A stretch of 64,000 nucleotides of DNA. Origin: Chiua virens. Taxonomy: Eukaryota; Basidiomycota; Agaricomycetes; Boletales; Boletaceae. The stretch is from contig JAHNUO010000002.1 of NCBI GenBank assembly GCA_019787685.1, positions 1,116,001-1,180,000 of the forward strand. Direction: 5' to 3'. The notes under the pieces are model-generated. The model made no database searches and was not told the DNA's origin. It worked only from the letters and a program-made list of their open reading frames with translations. The translations under genes and the position numbers were made by a program. Shown one piece after another: positions 35,219 to 48,315 of the stretch (positions within the stretch are counted from its first letter, which is position 1; each line of letters starts with the position of its first letter).

Positions 35219-38200
35219 ATGCTTGCACCGCGTGTAGCTGTCCGTCTTCATGATTACCAACTCTCCACAAATCACGCCACCCTGTATGATAACAGGCGTC
35301 CAGATGTCCATCCCCTCAATTTTGCAGACCGCTACAATCCTAATTCGCGCCCTGATGTGCCCATCCCAGAACCATTACCCGCTGGAAGGGCAGTCGTTCG
35401 TCGGACTGGCAGAAAAGAATTCGTTCTCAATTTTGACGAAAATGAAGAATCAAGAAAACGCTCTTTTGAGGACGAAAACGATGCCGAACATGAGAACATC
35501 AAAAAATCTCGCATAGATGGGGAAGAACTTATAGACGGAGATGAAGAAGCAGACTGGTACTCTCAATACTCTGACGTGCCACTTCGACAAACATCCAAGG
35601 AATCTCTTCACCATCGACTCGAGGCTGATTATGTACATACGGACGCACAAGGGAGATCCCAACATATTAATGACCTTCATGACGAAGACCACGGGCCCGT
35701 TGATGAAGCAATGGAAGCTGTTGGCGAAGATGAGATGACGGAACTCAAGGCTGTGGTGCGTGGCAAAAAACGTGATCGGACGGAGGCAGGGTCATCTTTC
35801 GGAGGCGATGAAGATGAAGCTGTTCGGAATGGAAGGGCATCGCATCATCGCAAGCGTCGAACCGTTTCACAAAGGAGGGTAGAAGTCCCTGCACGAGGGA
35901 GGAAGCGCGACCGCGAAGCTGAATCGCCTGAGAGTGAAGGTGAGAGAGGTAGTTCCGAGGCTTCACAGGGGCGTAGCCAGCGAAGTTCCAAAAAGAAAAG
36001 GGAGAAGAAAACTGTGTCTGATGGTGTCAAAGAGGTGTTGGTGGAGGATCGCGTGTCCGGGGACTCTCTCTGTGGGGGCCGTAGGACTGGTGAGGAGTGG
36101 GAGGCTGATGGTGTTCAGTATAAGGTCAACGATAAGGGTGAGCGATCACGCCTCACCTTGGTCAGGAAGGCAAGGAATAAATACCATATGGCAAGTCTCA
36201 CGAGATTAGATGTCCACCTCTCTCATGCCCACCCTCTAGCCCGAAGATTCCCAGCATCCTGATCGATCAGCTGCGCTAGAGATCTATGTGGAGACATGGA
36301 TGACTGATGAACAGTACAAACAAGCGGAGCGGAGACAGGAGTTAGCATGGCAGGAAGCACCAAGAGAGTCCAAGCCTGCCGAAACCTTTGATTCTCCTAC
36401 GAAGTCCGGCAAGAATATCTTGTGGGATTCGGTCACCGGCAGTCCTACTCGTCGTCCCTTCCGTCACCTCGTACCCGCGAGCACTTCGACTCGTATCAAC
36501 CCCTTCGAGCAGTGGCAACTGCAACCTACTCTTCAAGGACGTCGTGTGGCTTCGTCCAGTGCTATTGTTTCTCATATACTCCCAGGAGTTGCGAATAGCC
36601 CCACGCGCTCTGGTTTCCGCACCTTCTCCAAATGGGAGAAACAGGATCGAGAGGCAGCAGCAATGGCTAGAATACGAGCGAAGATCGAAGAGCAAAAGAA
36701 AGCTCAATCGCCTCCTCAGAAATCAGCAGAAATGTCTCCCAGTGTAACCGCCCCTGAACTCGGCTCTAAGCCTTTGTCTGTCCCTACGATCACGCTTACC
36801 CCCGCACCTCCTGTAGTCGTGGAAGCTGAGTCGGTCGATCTATCGGCCAAAAGCAAGACGAACACCTCGACTTTCTTTGCACCACCTCTCAGTACTGACG
36901 ATTCCACCAAGAATACGCTAATCACTGCCTCGAATGCTACTCCAAGTTTCTCGCTATCTTCTACCTCTACCTCTGCCTCCACACCATCCACGCTCTTTCC
37001 GAGTGCTTCAACTGTTCCTATTGTGACCTCTTCTGCGGCTCCCCTTCCACAATTTTTGTTCGCGAAATCATCACAAATTCCATTTTCCACCACAACGGCG
37101 TACGTCATCTGCGACGTCAACTTTCTTCGGGAAAGGGACTGGTGTACCCACGTCATCCGTGTCCACTCCGTCGTTGTCTGTTTTAGGCGCACCGGCCCGG
37201 CAACCTTCGACCGAAAGTGCTTCTAAGCCAGCAACATTCTCTTTTGCAAAGCCGGAGGTCTCTACTTCGTCCGCCACTTCGTCCCCTGCTGTTGCTGTGC
37301 CTCTTACGACGAAACCACAAGCGCCCATCTTTGGTGTTACTTCGACTTCATCTCTGGCTCCAGTGAACTTTGGTGCTACTAAGGCAGAGGCTTCAGCCCC
37401 ACCTGTCTCGACCTCTGTCACCACGTTGGAAAGCTCAAAACCAGCGACCCCCCTTTTCTCATTTTCTGGCACATCTTCATCCTCGTTAGCTACTACGTTC
37501 CAGGCATCATCCGCACCCAAGTTTACATTCGTGCAGTCGTCCACGACATCGGCATTTACACCTCCTCCCAATGCCAATCTTGGCGCCGCTTCCCAGCCTA
37601 AGCCGACTCCTAAGTTCGGCTTGACACCGACAGGTGCAACGGATGGTGGCTCCACATCCTCGATTCCAGCTATACTGGTCCCAGCCTTCGGCACCTCAAC
37701 TTCCAACGAACTCGCTAAGCCATCGGGAACGATATCTGCTGGAAACGCAACCCTTGACTTGCCCTCGACTTCAATAACCAGTTCTCTGGGGAAACCGGTT
37801 GCCACCGACGGTGGTACCTCGGTATCTACACCACCTAAACCGACACCGGCATCTGCAAGCTCCACGAACGCGTTTCTTTCAATACCCGCTGGGGCTCCTA
37901 CTTCTGGAACTACGCAACTTTTCTCGCTTGGTGGGACTAGCTTTGGTTCCAAAGCTACTGAGGGATCCAAGCCAGCATCCTTGTTTGGAGGTGCCGCGGG
38001 AAACCCCAGTTCTGTACCTATTTTTGGAGGAAGCTCTACAGAAGGCAAACCAGCATTTACATTCGGTGCCCTTGGGGAAGGCTTCAAGCCCGCTTCTGCA
38101 TCGAGCGGCAACGCAGCAAATTTCAAGGCCCCGTCTGTCTTCGGTGGCTCGGTGGAGACTGCCAAACCTATCTCGGTGTTTAGTGGCGGTGCGGAAGAGT

Positions 38201-38631
38201 CGAAAGCAACATTTGCATTCAGTAGCGTTGTCGAAAACAAATCCAAGTCCGGTCTTGCCACTGAAGGCTCAAAGTCTTCTAGTACCACAGACACATTTAA
38301 ACCCAATGCAACTCCAGAAGGCACTGCATCCACGGCCCCGACATTTGCGTTCAGAAAGGATGATGCAGGCACTGACGCATCCACCTCGATGGGTGCGCAA
38401 ACAAAGCCTGCAACTTCCTTCACGTTTGGTGCTCCATCAGGTGCGACCAGCTCGATATTTGGACAGCCGTCCTCTTTTGCGACGAACAATGATCCGAGTC
38501 AATCAATATTTGGCAAGTCCGGAAATAGTACACCTAGTGCCTTCGGGTTTGGTGGAACTGGGAGCTCGGGCTCGTCGAGTACATTCACATTTGGCAAACC
38601 AGCGGCACAGAATCAAAAGCAGGAGCAGTGA
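35219..38631 (+). CDS. FxFG nucleoporin, NUP1/NUP124/NUP153-like (one frame break)
   Basis: Likely nuclear-basket nucleoporin. ATG 35219 (MLAPRVAVRLHDYQ). Residues 1-330 are charged and lysine-rich with nuclear-localisation-like clusters (KKKREKKTVSDG, RGRKRDRE) and a conserved-looking block EEWEADGVQYKVNDKGERSR, joined across a GC-AG intron (36191-36239) to PEDSQHPDRSAALEIYVETW. The C-terminal half is Ser/Thr/Ala-rich with spaced FSF, FGV, FTF and FG units up to TFTFGKPAAQNQ at the end. Between STTTA and SSATSTFFGKGTG (about 37098-37105) the frame shifts by one base with no possible intron. The strand opposite carries a long open frame, which follows from the composition. Another FG nucleoporin subtype is possible. 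Confidence 0.75.
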
Positions 38632-38938
38632 AGAGTTGTAAGCCTCGTGCAGGCGATATATCTGATGTTTTTGAAGGGGATTTCGGATGAGCTGTTCCAT
38701 ACCTACCCACCACTATTTGCAATGAAGAGGCGGACGTTCAGTGATGTACATTACCTACTTCTAACTGAGCTTTTTTTGCATTCGGTACTTACCACCTCGA
38801 AGCATGAAACCCTGCGAAATTCTTCCGTTGACTGCCGTGTTATGCGGTTTAAAAGCATGTATGTATGTTCCGTGCTTTATTTGGCAGGCAAGGGGGGGAA
38901 AGATGTAATATAAGATACCTTTGCTCCTTTATATTCAG
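38632..38938. other. 3' flank of nucleoporin gene
   Basis: 307 bp spacer before tRNA-Ile. Holds a G-run (38891-38897) and otherwise nothing recognised. Confidence 0.4.
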
Positions 38939-39035
38939 GGCCGGCTAGCTCAGTTGGTTAGAGCGTCGTGCTAATACAGTCGGGAATGACATCCGATGTA
39001 CGCGAAGGTCCTGGGTTCGACCCCCATGCTGGCCA
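38939..39035 (+). tRNA. tRNA-Ile(AAT) with 23-nt intron
   Basis: Acceptor stem GGCCGGC/GCTGGCC (one G-T pair), D arm GCTCAGTTGGTTAGAGC, anticodon stem TCGTG/CGCGA, loop CTAATA giving anticodon AAT, then a 23-nt intron after position 37, T loop TTCGACC. The outer T-stem pair is C-T, a mismatch. Length 97 = 74 + 23. Confidence 0.88.
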
Positions 39036-39149
39036 TATTGTTTTTGATACTGCATCCAAGTCTTCAAGTTCAAAGTCATCACTGAGCATACCCTGGGAAG
39101 AGTCCAAAAATGTGGTCTGCCTCCACCCTAGAGGTATACAAAAAACCAA

Positions 39150-39223
39150 TTGACCACCGCAGGGCTCGAACCTGCAATCTCCTGATTCGTAGTCAGACGC
39201 GATGCCATTTCGCCAGGCGGCCA
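39150..39223 (-). tRNA. tRNA-Arg(ACG), no intron
   Basis: On the minus strand: acceptor TGGCCGC/GTGGTCA with two G-T pairs, anticodon arm TCTGA-CTACGAA-TCAGG, anticodon ACG, T arm with TTCGAGC. 74 nt including the discriminator base. Lies 114 bp from the oppositely oriented tRNA-Ile. Confidence 0.9.
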
Positions 39224-40032
39224 CTCATCATCATGTGACACTCCTTTTTATGTAGCAGACTTGTCGAATCTCGATATATCCGGCACCATTCCTCACTCTT
39301 GAACCAATAACTATAGATACGAGACAAAGTGACACCTGAGGATATCTTGGTCCGTGTTGTGGCACTGGATCCAGGCTAATAACTTCAGTATCAGATCTAT
39401 CTATCAGAGTGAGGCTAACTTGAACTTACTACTCGATCATCGTACTCCTTCGATTGCGTCTTGTAATTTGTAGGCTGAGGTTACAAATCGGAGTGTGGAA
39501 CCAGCTATGTGCATTATGGGAGATCGGCTCCGACGTGTGGACGATCTAAATAATGTATAAACGGTCACTAGCGGGGCAACCAGCCTGAGATCAAGTGAAC
39601 TCAAGTAAACTCTAGGAGTACTTCCGAGAACTTTTTGATCCAGGGAGCAGGTGAAACTATACTGGTAAGAGTATCTTGGTCTTTCGACCCCGCGAAAATT
39701 CGAGGATCACCTACTCGGTTGTACTGAATTTTGCCAAACCATCAGCCTGAACTCTCATAGAGGGGTTTCAGAGGAACAATCGGTTACAAACTTACAATTC
39801 GTTGGAAGGATAAACCATTGAAGTAGTCAACAGTGATCGATCGATCGTCTACATAGTGCACGTACTGGTGAGTAGTTAATTGACTCGAAGTTGTAATGCG
39901 GATGAAGCAAATCTCGAAACTTTGGCCATATGTAGAACCTCACCGGCACCGTTGAGTTCTGTCGATCCAAGCCGGTTAGCGTGGGAGCCAGACGCTTGAA
40001 TTACGCCCAGCGCTGCTTCGTGCAACACCACC
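39224..40032. other. gene-free stretch upstream of cyclophilin gene
   Basis: 809 bp with no supported gene. The part next to 40033 should act as promoter. A short GATCGATCGATCG run lies at 39837-39849. No long repeat or transposon end was seen. Confidence 0.45.
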
Positions 40033-41530
40033 ATGTCTGTCTTGTTCGAGACATCACTCGGAGATATTGTTATCGATCTGGAAGTTGGTTTATGTCCCAA
40101 GAGCTCTGAAAACTTCCTAAAACTCTGCAAGATATACTACTATAACCTCAATGCATTTTTCAATGGTACGTTCATTGTGCACGTAGTTCACCACCCATTG
40201 AAAATGCGTGGTTTTAGTGTCGAAGGACTTTCTTGCCCAAGCTGGGGATCCAACCGCTACTGGCACCGGCGGGGAGTCAGTTTGGTCATATATAGCATCT
40301 CAAGAAGAAAATAAATCAGTCCCGCGACATTTCGTTCCGGAATTCGTGCCCAAACTCAAGCATACACACAAGGGGGCTGTCTCGATGGCCGTGGCTCCTT
40401 CCGTTAGCGGCGACCAAGGAGGTTGTGGGAGTCAATTCTTCATTACACTCGCTGACAATATCGAGTATCTGGATGGAAAGCATGCCGTCTTTGGCCACGT
40501 AGTGGAAGGCTTGGACACCCTGGATAAAATAAATGACATTTTCACCGACCAGGCGGGACGTCCCTTCAAGGATATCCGAATTCGTCATGTTGTCATCCTC
40601 GGTATGAGATAGAGGGCACCCATCCTCATATACTGACCCCTATACCCGTAGATGACCCGTTCCCGGACCCGGTAGGTCTTGTTAAGCCACCGTTTTCGCC
40701 TACCCGGCCTCCGGATAACTCCACAAGGATTGCTGAAGATGAAGATGCTCTTGCCACTTTACCTGAAGAAGAAGAGGAGCGTGAACGTAGGAAAAAGGCA
40801 GCGACAGCCTCTGCGCTGACACTGGAAATGGTTGGCGACTTGCCTTTTGCGAATGTTCGACCTCCAGAGAATGTCTTGTTTGTGTGCAAACTGAATCCAG
40901 TCACCCGCGACGAGGACCTCGAGCTCATTTTTTCGCGATTCGGGACTATAATGAGTTGCCAGGTAATCCGCGACAAAAGAACGGGTGATTCATTACAATA
41001 TGCATTTATAGAGTTTGATAAACGAGAGGACGCTGAACAGGTTTGGGTTCACCAACTTTCATTAGGGCCACAGGCTTACAAGCACTGTAGGCATATTTTA
41101 AGATGCAGAATGTTTTAGTCGACGATCGTCGCATATGGGTTGACTTGTAAGCGTTCGTGGCATAATGGCTACATTTGCTAATTGGGTACACCTCAGCTCC
41201 CAGTCTGTGGCTCGTCTCAACACTTCATGGTCCAACGACCCCAAATTAGGCCCACACCGGAGAGAGAAAGGAGGCTTTGCAGGTCGAACTGATCTAGAAG
41301 AGACCCGCAGATATCGAGGTGTCCCGAAGGAGAACGGAGGTAGTGACTATGGGATGGTGTTTGAGATGTCAGATGGTGGGTCGTCGCACCGTCGAAACCG
41401 AGACCGCAGCAGACATCGGGAACACCCTCCAGACCGCCGAGGACGTTCTCGCTCGCCACTGCCTCGTCAACGTCGCCGCAGTAGGGATCGGTTGCCGTCA
41501 CGAGAACGCCGCCCGCGTCGCGAATCATAA
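40033..41530 (+). CDS. PPIL4: cyclophilin-RRM peptidyl-prolyl isomerase (PPIL4 / Rct1 / CYP59 type)
   Basis: Nuclear multidomain cyclophilin linked to RNA polymerase II C-terminal-domain regulation and splicing. ATG 40033. The cyclophilin domain starts [18 protein letters not shown], with [68 protein letters not shown] charged linker follows, then an RRM with RNP2 ([11 protein letters not shown]) and RNP1 (QYAFIEFD), joined over an intron to [20 protein letters not shown]. The C-terminus is Arg/Ser-rich ([19 protein letters not shown]). Stop at 41530. The canonical PPIase FFITL and HFVPEF regions are present, so catalysis is plausible. Domain order matches this family exactly. Confidence 0.92.
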
Positions 41531-41762
41531 TTTGCGATGAGGCTGTTCATCTGTTTACACCTGTTTGTAAGGCAATGAAACACTTTACCCCTGTCTCGCA
41601 ATTTGGACTGTTTGGCGTAGTCTCCCAAGTATGTAAGTGTCGAGTGCTCTCCCAGGCAAACCTCCAGTTCCTGCTGCGCTCTAGCCTGACTCGTGTCGAA
41701 CCTATAAAATCACCTCTTAGCACGGCAACCACTCTTCCCAGTTTTGAAATTGTTTCACCATC

Positions 41763-42585
41763 ATGACGGTCCTCGTTCGCGACACGTACGCAGAGGACAC
41801 CGACGTCGCTCTCGAGTCTGCAGATGGCGTCAAATTCTGTGTCCACCGCTGCATCCTAGCCACTGCCTCTCCTTTCTTCGAACATATGTTTGCTCTTCCT
41901 CAGCCACCTCCAGACGGCAAGGAACCTCGTCCAGTGATTCCAGTATCGGAACATAGCTCGACGCTGAGCTCTTTACTTCAATTCATCTACCCGGAGCCAG
42001 ATCCAGCCATCCCATCGTTGGACGAACTCGGTCGTTCTTCTCACTGCATCCGTCAAGTACGACTTTCTGGGTCCTACAGCTGCTCTGCGCAAAGAACTCT
42101 TATCCCCTCGTTTTCTTGATGAAAGCCCAACTCGCGTTTACGCCATCGCCAGTCGGTTCGACTTTGAGTACGAGGAACAGGTTGCTTCGGGACACACACT
42201 CTCATGCAGCATTCTCGACTGCCCTTTGTCGGATGATCTTAAATTCATTTCTGCACATGCCTATCATCGACTTCTGGTACTTCATAGGACGCGCTCGGAA
42301 GCTGCGCGAGCGTTGTTGAAGATACCACAGGATATCAAATGCATACAGTGCTCGGGGCCATTTTACGGTGCTCTCGTTCCGCCGAAGTGGTGGAAGGAGT
42401 TCGAGAGGTTGGCAAAGGAGGAGCTCTCTGTGCGGCCAACGACCAACGTCATCTTCAGCATGCCATTCCTAGCTCATGTCGCGCAGGAATCGGGATGCAT
42501 CCGGTGCGCTGGGAGCATTCTTGACGCACATGCGTTCTTGGCGAGCCTGAAGAAGCAAATCGATGACCTTCCTTCTACGATATGA
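41763..42585 (+). CDS. BTB/POZ-domain protein with an apparent one-base frameshift
   Basis: Looks like the fungal intronless BTB family; molecular role unknown (possibly an adaptor). ATG 41763 in ACCATCATG context. The BTB domain starts DTDVALESADGVKFCVHRCI and LATASPFFEHMF, then LSSLLQFIYPEPDPAIPSLD. At DEL (42022-42030) the frame changes by one base: the first frame runs to a stop at 42119, whereas the conserved-looking continuation VVLLTASVKYDFLGPTAALR, SPTRVYAIASRFDFEYEE, LDCPLSDDLKFISAHAYHRL runs in the next frame to 42585. No intron can explain a change without inserted sequence. Either a sequence error, an allele-specific break, or a recently dead gene. The C-terminal half has paired cysteines (CIQC, CIRC). 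Confidence 0.75.
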
Positions 42586-42917
42586 GCTGGACGTTTCACC
42601 GCCCTAAATTATCGCACTTTGTCTCCATTACAGTACCATGGTTCACACCTGTCCATCGTCTTATTTTCCCAAATCGCTCGTAACGTTACATCACGACCTC
42701 ACAACGAACCATAAACGACGAACTTTAACCTAATGGATACCTTGTATGTAGCATATTCCTTTGGTTAGTGACTGGGTCCTTGGTTGTACCGCGCGGTTAT
42801 ATTATCTAGTTTTAGTAATCGTAGATCCGTTCCAGTGATCAAGCCATCGTGCGAGTGATCACGTTGAAAAGAGCACGACGGTCACGGTCATCAACGCATC
42901 ACCTTCAGCTGAGAACC
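42586..42917. promoter_or_regulatory. tandem spacer with PUT2 promoter
   Basis: 332 bp between the BTB gene and PUT2; must contain the PUT2 promoter. AT-rich stretch near 42798-42818, no clear TATA box. Confidence 0.4.
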
Positions 42918-45118
<2,201 letters not shown>

Positions 45119-45590
45119 ATAACGGAAGTGGAGAAGTTGCCCAGTCGAAGAAGAATGTAGTCTGAAGCAAGTCTGAATCACATACTAGTGTGCATAGTAT
45201 TACTACCGAGTCCGACTCGTTTAAGTGAGTCGCAAAGTAAGTCGCAAAGTGATAACGAAGAGCGCGCGAAAAATTCAACGAAAAGGTAGGCTAGCCCAGC
45301 GGAGCGTCATCGATTCATCAGTATCTGACCAATCAAATACTCTCATGAATAAGCCCACGTGTGTGCACCTCTCACCTGGTCGACGCTGAGCGCCGAACGT
45401 TGAACGGACAGTGTACGTGTGTACGAGCCATATTTTTCGAATTTATGACAGGTAGATCATCGCTCTGGTTGAGCTTGGAGCGACTCGGACGCATCATCTC
45501 AATTCACGGCCACTGGCATATCCAAGTCTTCTCTATCGTCCAGCGTTTCGTTCTGCACCGTTTCGCTGCTGTCCTGGAAGGCTAGAACTT
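45119..45590. other. spacer before DUF1992 pseudogene
   Basis: 472 bp with no intact gene; possibly includes the decayed 5' region of the pseudogene downstream. Contains the tandem-like GTCGCAAAGTAA / GTCGCAAAGTGA at 45230-45252. Confidence 0.4.
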
Positions 45591-46956
45591 GTAAACCAAA
45601 GTGCCAGCGGAAAACTCTTTGCGGATGCTGCTCAAGAAGAGGCCAACGAATGTGGCAATGAATAGAATCCAGCACCAGCAAACTGACGCAACTGGAGAAT
45701 CAACCAACACCAAAACTGGACAGGCCAAGAATCAATATTAGTGCAAGACATGGTCCTGCGGATGCTGGTCGACAAGTATAAACCCCTTCGATTTGGGCCT
45801 ATCCGACCAAAAGTTGAAGGATTCTCCGCCGCATGTCCGGCAGTTCACTGCCTCCGAGTTTGTGAAGCCGGGATCTGGTTCTTCTTGCCCATGGCGAGAC
45901 ATCGCAGATACGCCTTTGCTTCCGAGCATAGCGGGTCATAGATCCTAACACACCACCTTCAAAGCCCCACCGCATGCTACTGCATCGATAAAACTGAGCA
46001 ATCTTGTGCTGTCCCCCGCTCGCCTATCAGCTGGGTCTGACGACAGCTCTGAAAGCACGAGACGAACTGAGAGAGCTGGCGAAGAATCAAGAGCGGGCTC
46101 ACCGGTTGTCGCATGCACGCGAATCAACTTTGGACTATCGGGTTGGCTTGTAAAACAGAGCATGACATACGTCGTCTCGAATCAACCCTGCTACACTGAA
46201 GGGATGGGAAGGCCTCGTAGAAGACCATATAGAGGTATGAACGGCTTATTGCGCACTTCCCAGTGACTCATGTCGTGATTGACTCAGAAAGCACGGCTTT
46301 CTGGTCAATTCGATAAGGTGGAAAGCAGGGGCCAGCCTATTGGGCAGTTGAGCGAGGAGCGCAATCCGTCCATCGCCAGGGAAGAGTTTCTCATGAACTG
46401 GATAGTGCAGCGCAACGGTGCTGCCCCTCCTTGAGTTGAAGTTCAAATGGGTTAGTTGTGCACGATCTCGCATCAATAGCTACAAGCTAAATGTAACGCT
46501 GTAGAGATCGAAGCTGCAGTCAATGCCTCTCGTGAGACTCTGAAGAGTCTGGTCTTGACGAGGCGTGCGATTCGGACCCTGACCATGTCTCAACCTGTGC
46601 CTTCCCTGCCGAGATTCACGCCGAGCACAATCAGGTCTCTGCGTGACCTGCAAATGGGAGGAACGAGAGCTCCTACCATGACATTGCCATCGCCAACCTC
46701 AATTCGCTCGTGCATAAATATAATGGCATTGTATGCGGTCCGTCGACCATACTATGTGCGGGACGCCGAGCTGGAAAGGGCCTATCACGATTGTGGGGAG
46801 GATATTCTACGTGGGATAGAAGCAAGAAGCCGTACTGCTGCTCGTTTGGAGATGAAACGGACCTCCGTGGACGATAGTGGCGCGTTGTTGAGCCTATGGA
46901 ATCTCATTCTGCAGTGGTTGCGAGCGCTGGTCAGACGATTCTCCAAAGCTGGTTGA
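45591..46956 (+). pseudogene. decayed DUF1992 (DNAJC28-like) gene
   Basis: Fragments of one protein family appear in order on the plus strand in different frames. SGKLFADAAQEEANE (about 45610), then SILVQDMVLRMLVDKYKPLR (about 45730), TPLLPSIAGH and HTTFKAPPHATASIKL (about 45920-45990) interrupted by TAA at 45946, RRLEST and GWEGLVEDHIE (about 46170-46235), KARLSGQFDKVESRGQPI (about 46290) and REEFLMNWIVQRNGAAPP followed by TGA at 46432-46434 where the family has Trp. Then RRAIRTLTMSQPVPSLPRF, WEEREL, HDIAIANLNSLVHKYNGI and YAVRRPYYVRDAELERAYHD, with two more frame changes at about 46650-46735. The C-terminus ends at 46956. At least two stops and three frameshifts make a working product very unlikely. 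Family identity is from memory of the conserved YAVRRPYYV and VDKYKPLR motifs. Confidence 0.75.
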
Positions 46957-47308
46957 CAATTTATTGCACTGCATCTCAATGCTCTCTAGCGCTCAGTGGT
47001 GACAGATCCTAGTACGTCGAGGATACATGTAACTGTCCGTTTTGTTGTGATCTCACGTAGCCGAACTTTATCCATTTTAGCCGTGTTGCCGCAAGGCCAG
47101 GTTGTGTTACAGGAACGTAACACGGGCTCGTTTTCCCTTGGGGGTTGAGTTTGTGTACCATTAGGTATGCAAACAAAGGTACGGTAATAGAACAATACAG
47201 ACGGAAGAATTTACGTGGCTGGCAGGGAACAACAATGGGCGGAAGAATGTTTGATTTCCACGACAATATGCGCCTCGTGGCCTGCTTCGCCTTTTGAGGA
47301 ATCTAATC
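46957..47308. other. spacer upstream of small basic protein gene
   Basis: 352 bp without a gene; AT/GC balanced, no repeat seen. Confidence 0.4.
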
Positions 47309-47412
47309 TATAAAAACCCAACTTCCCGCCCTTTTTTCTCCCCTCATTTCTACCCTTTTTATTTCCTCACATTCTTCCTCCCTCTTTCTATCCAACATCA
47401 TCCTCATCCTAA
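47309..47412 (+). promoter_or_regulatory. TATA box and pyrimidine-rich leader
   Basis: TATAAAAA at 47309-47316 lies about 100 bp before the ATG at 47413 and is followed by a long CT-rich tract (about 47325-47400). In fungi this arrangement is typical of strongly expressed genes with a start site downstream of the CT tract; expression level is inferred only. Confidence 0.55.
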
Positions 47413-47865
47413 ATGTCTACCTACGAGAAATTCGAAGAGTTCAGATCTGTCCCCATTGCTGGCGAGATCACCGTCAGCACCTTTATTTTCCTCGTTGCCC
47501 ATCGTCTTCTGAAGCGTATGTTCGTTTAGCCCGGTGACATCGTTGCTGTTAGTCATGACCGCTATGGTCGCAAGGAGGGTCTTGTCGTCGGCTCCTTCAC
47601 TGACAACCTTGTACGTCGAGTACTCCTTTCTCATTACCAGTTGTTCAACGTTGATAACAGGGTCGTCAAATCCTTGAAGTTCAACTTGACACAGGTCAAT
47701 GAAATTTACCAAGCATGGTAATTACACCGCCTCCGTCCACTGCGCGCCACTGGCTCACTTTTTTCTAGGTACCCCACCGTCACCCGTGTGAGGCGCACCG
47801 TGTCCTATTCCAAGCCTGCTCCTGTTGTCAAGCAGCGCACTGTCGAACGCCGCATTTACTGGTAA
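47413..47865 (+). CDS. small basic protein of unknown function
   Basis: Not recognised. ATG 47413 (MSTYEKFEEFRSVPIAGEIT). The direct frame stops early at TAG 47527-47529, but removal of a 57-nt intron (47473-47529, donor GTCAGC, acceptor TTTAG) joins it in frame to PGDIVAVSHDRYGRKEGLVV. A second intron (47718-47768) joins NEIYQAW to YPTVTRVRRTVSYSKPAPVV, ending KQRTVERRIYW at 47865. Product about 114 residues, basic at the C-terminus; the PGDIVAV...GLVVGSF part could be a small SH3/KOW-like barrel. An alternative last splice (donor at the final GGTAAT, acceptor CGTCAG near 47990) would replace the end by WEWNVSLV. Confidence 0.55.
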
Positions 47866-48315
47866 TTACTTTATCCGTCGTCGTCTTCAACTAGCACGCT
47901 CTCCTCGGACTGTCGGTTGTTTTGTATTGTTATGTATCCTTCGCTGGGGTACGCCGCTCATGGTCATGATATTCGAAACTCCGTCAGGGAGTGGAACGTT
48001 TCACTCGTATGATAGCTCGTCGGCGTCCCTACACCATCATGGACTGCGATGCTGGGCATTGGCGGAGTTTTTTAGTTGGTGTATTTCGTAGAGGGTCAGT
48101 AGGTAGTTTTAGTAGTTTTGTTTCGCTACCAATCATTCAGATGACGACAGAAAATGCAATACAGTTTTCCTATCAGTGCAAAAGTCTATGTATATTGCAT
48201 GAGTGAGGGTTAATCACGGTGTCGCGGAATAACAACATGAAGGGTTTATAAGATACGTGCGTGTGGAATAGAAAGGGCATGCAATACTAGACACAATGGT
48301 GAGATATAATTCAAG
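47866..48315. other. convergent spacer
   Basis: 450 bp between two convergent genes. It may contain an alternative last exon of the small basic protein near 47990-48010; no other gene supported. Confidence 0.4.

Noticed and set aside
37071..38489. Minus-strand open frame of 472 codons opposite the FG nucleoporin
   Set aside because: The sense strand encodes a clear FxFG protein. Open antisense frames follow from its Ser/Thr/Ala/Pro codon use, and the antisense product is low-complexity with no domain.
47510..47535. Early TAG stop in the small basic protein
   Set aside because: It is the acceptor of a 57-nt intron starting at 47473; the spliced frame is open.
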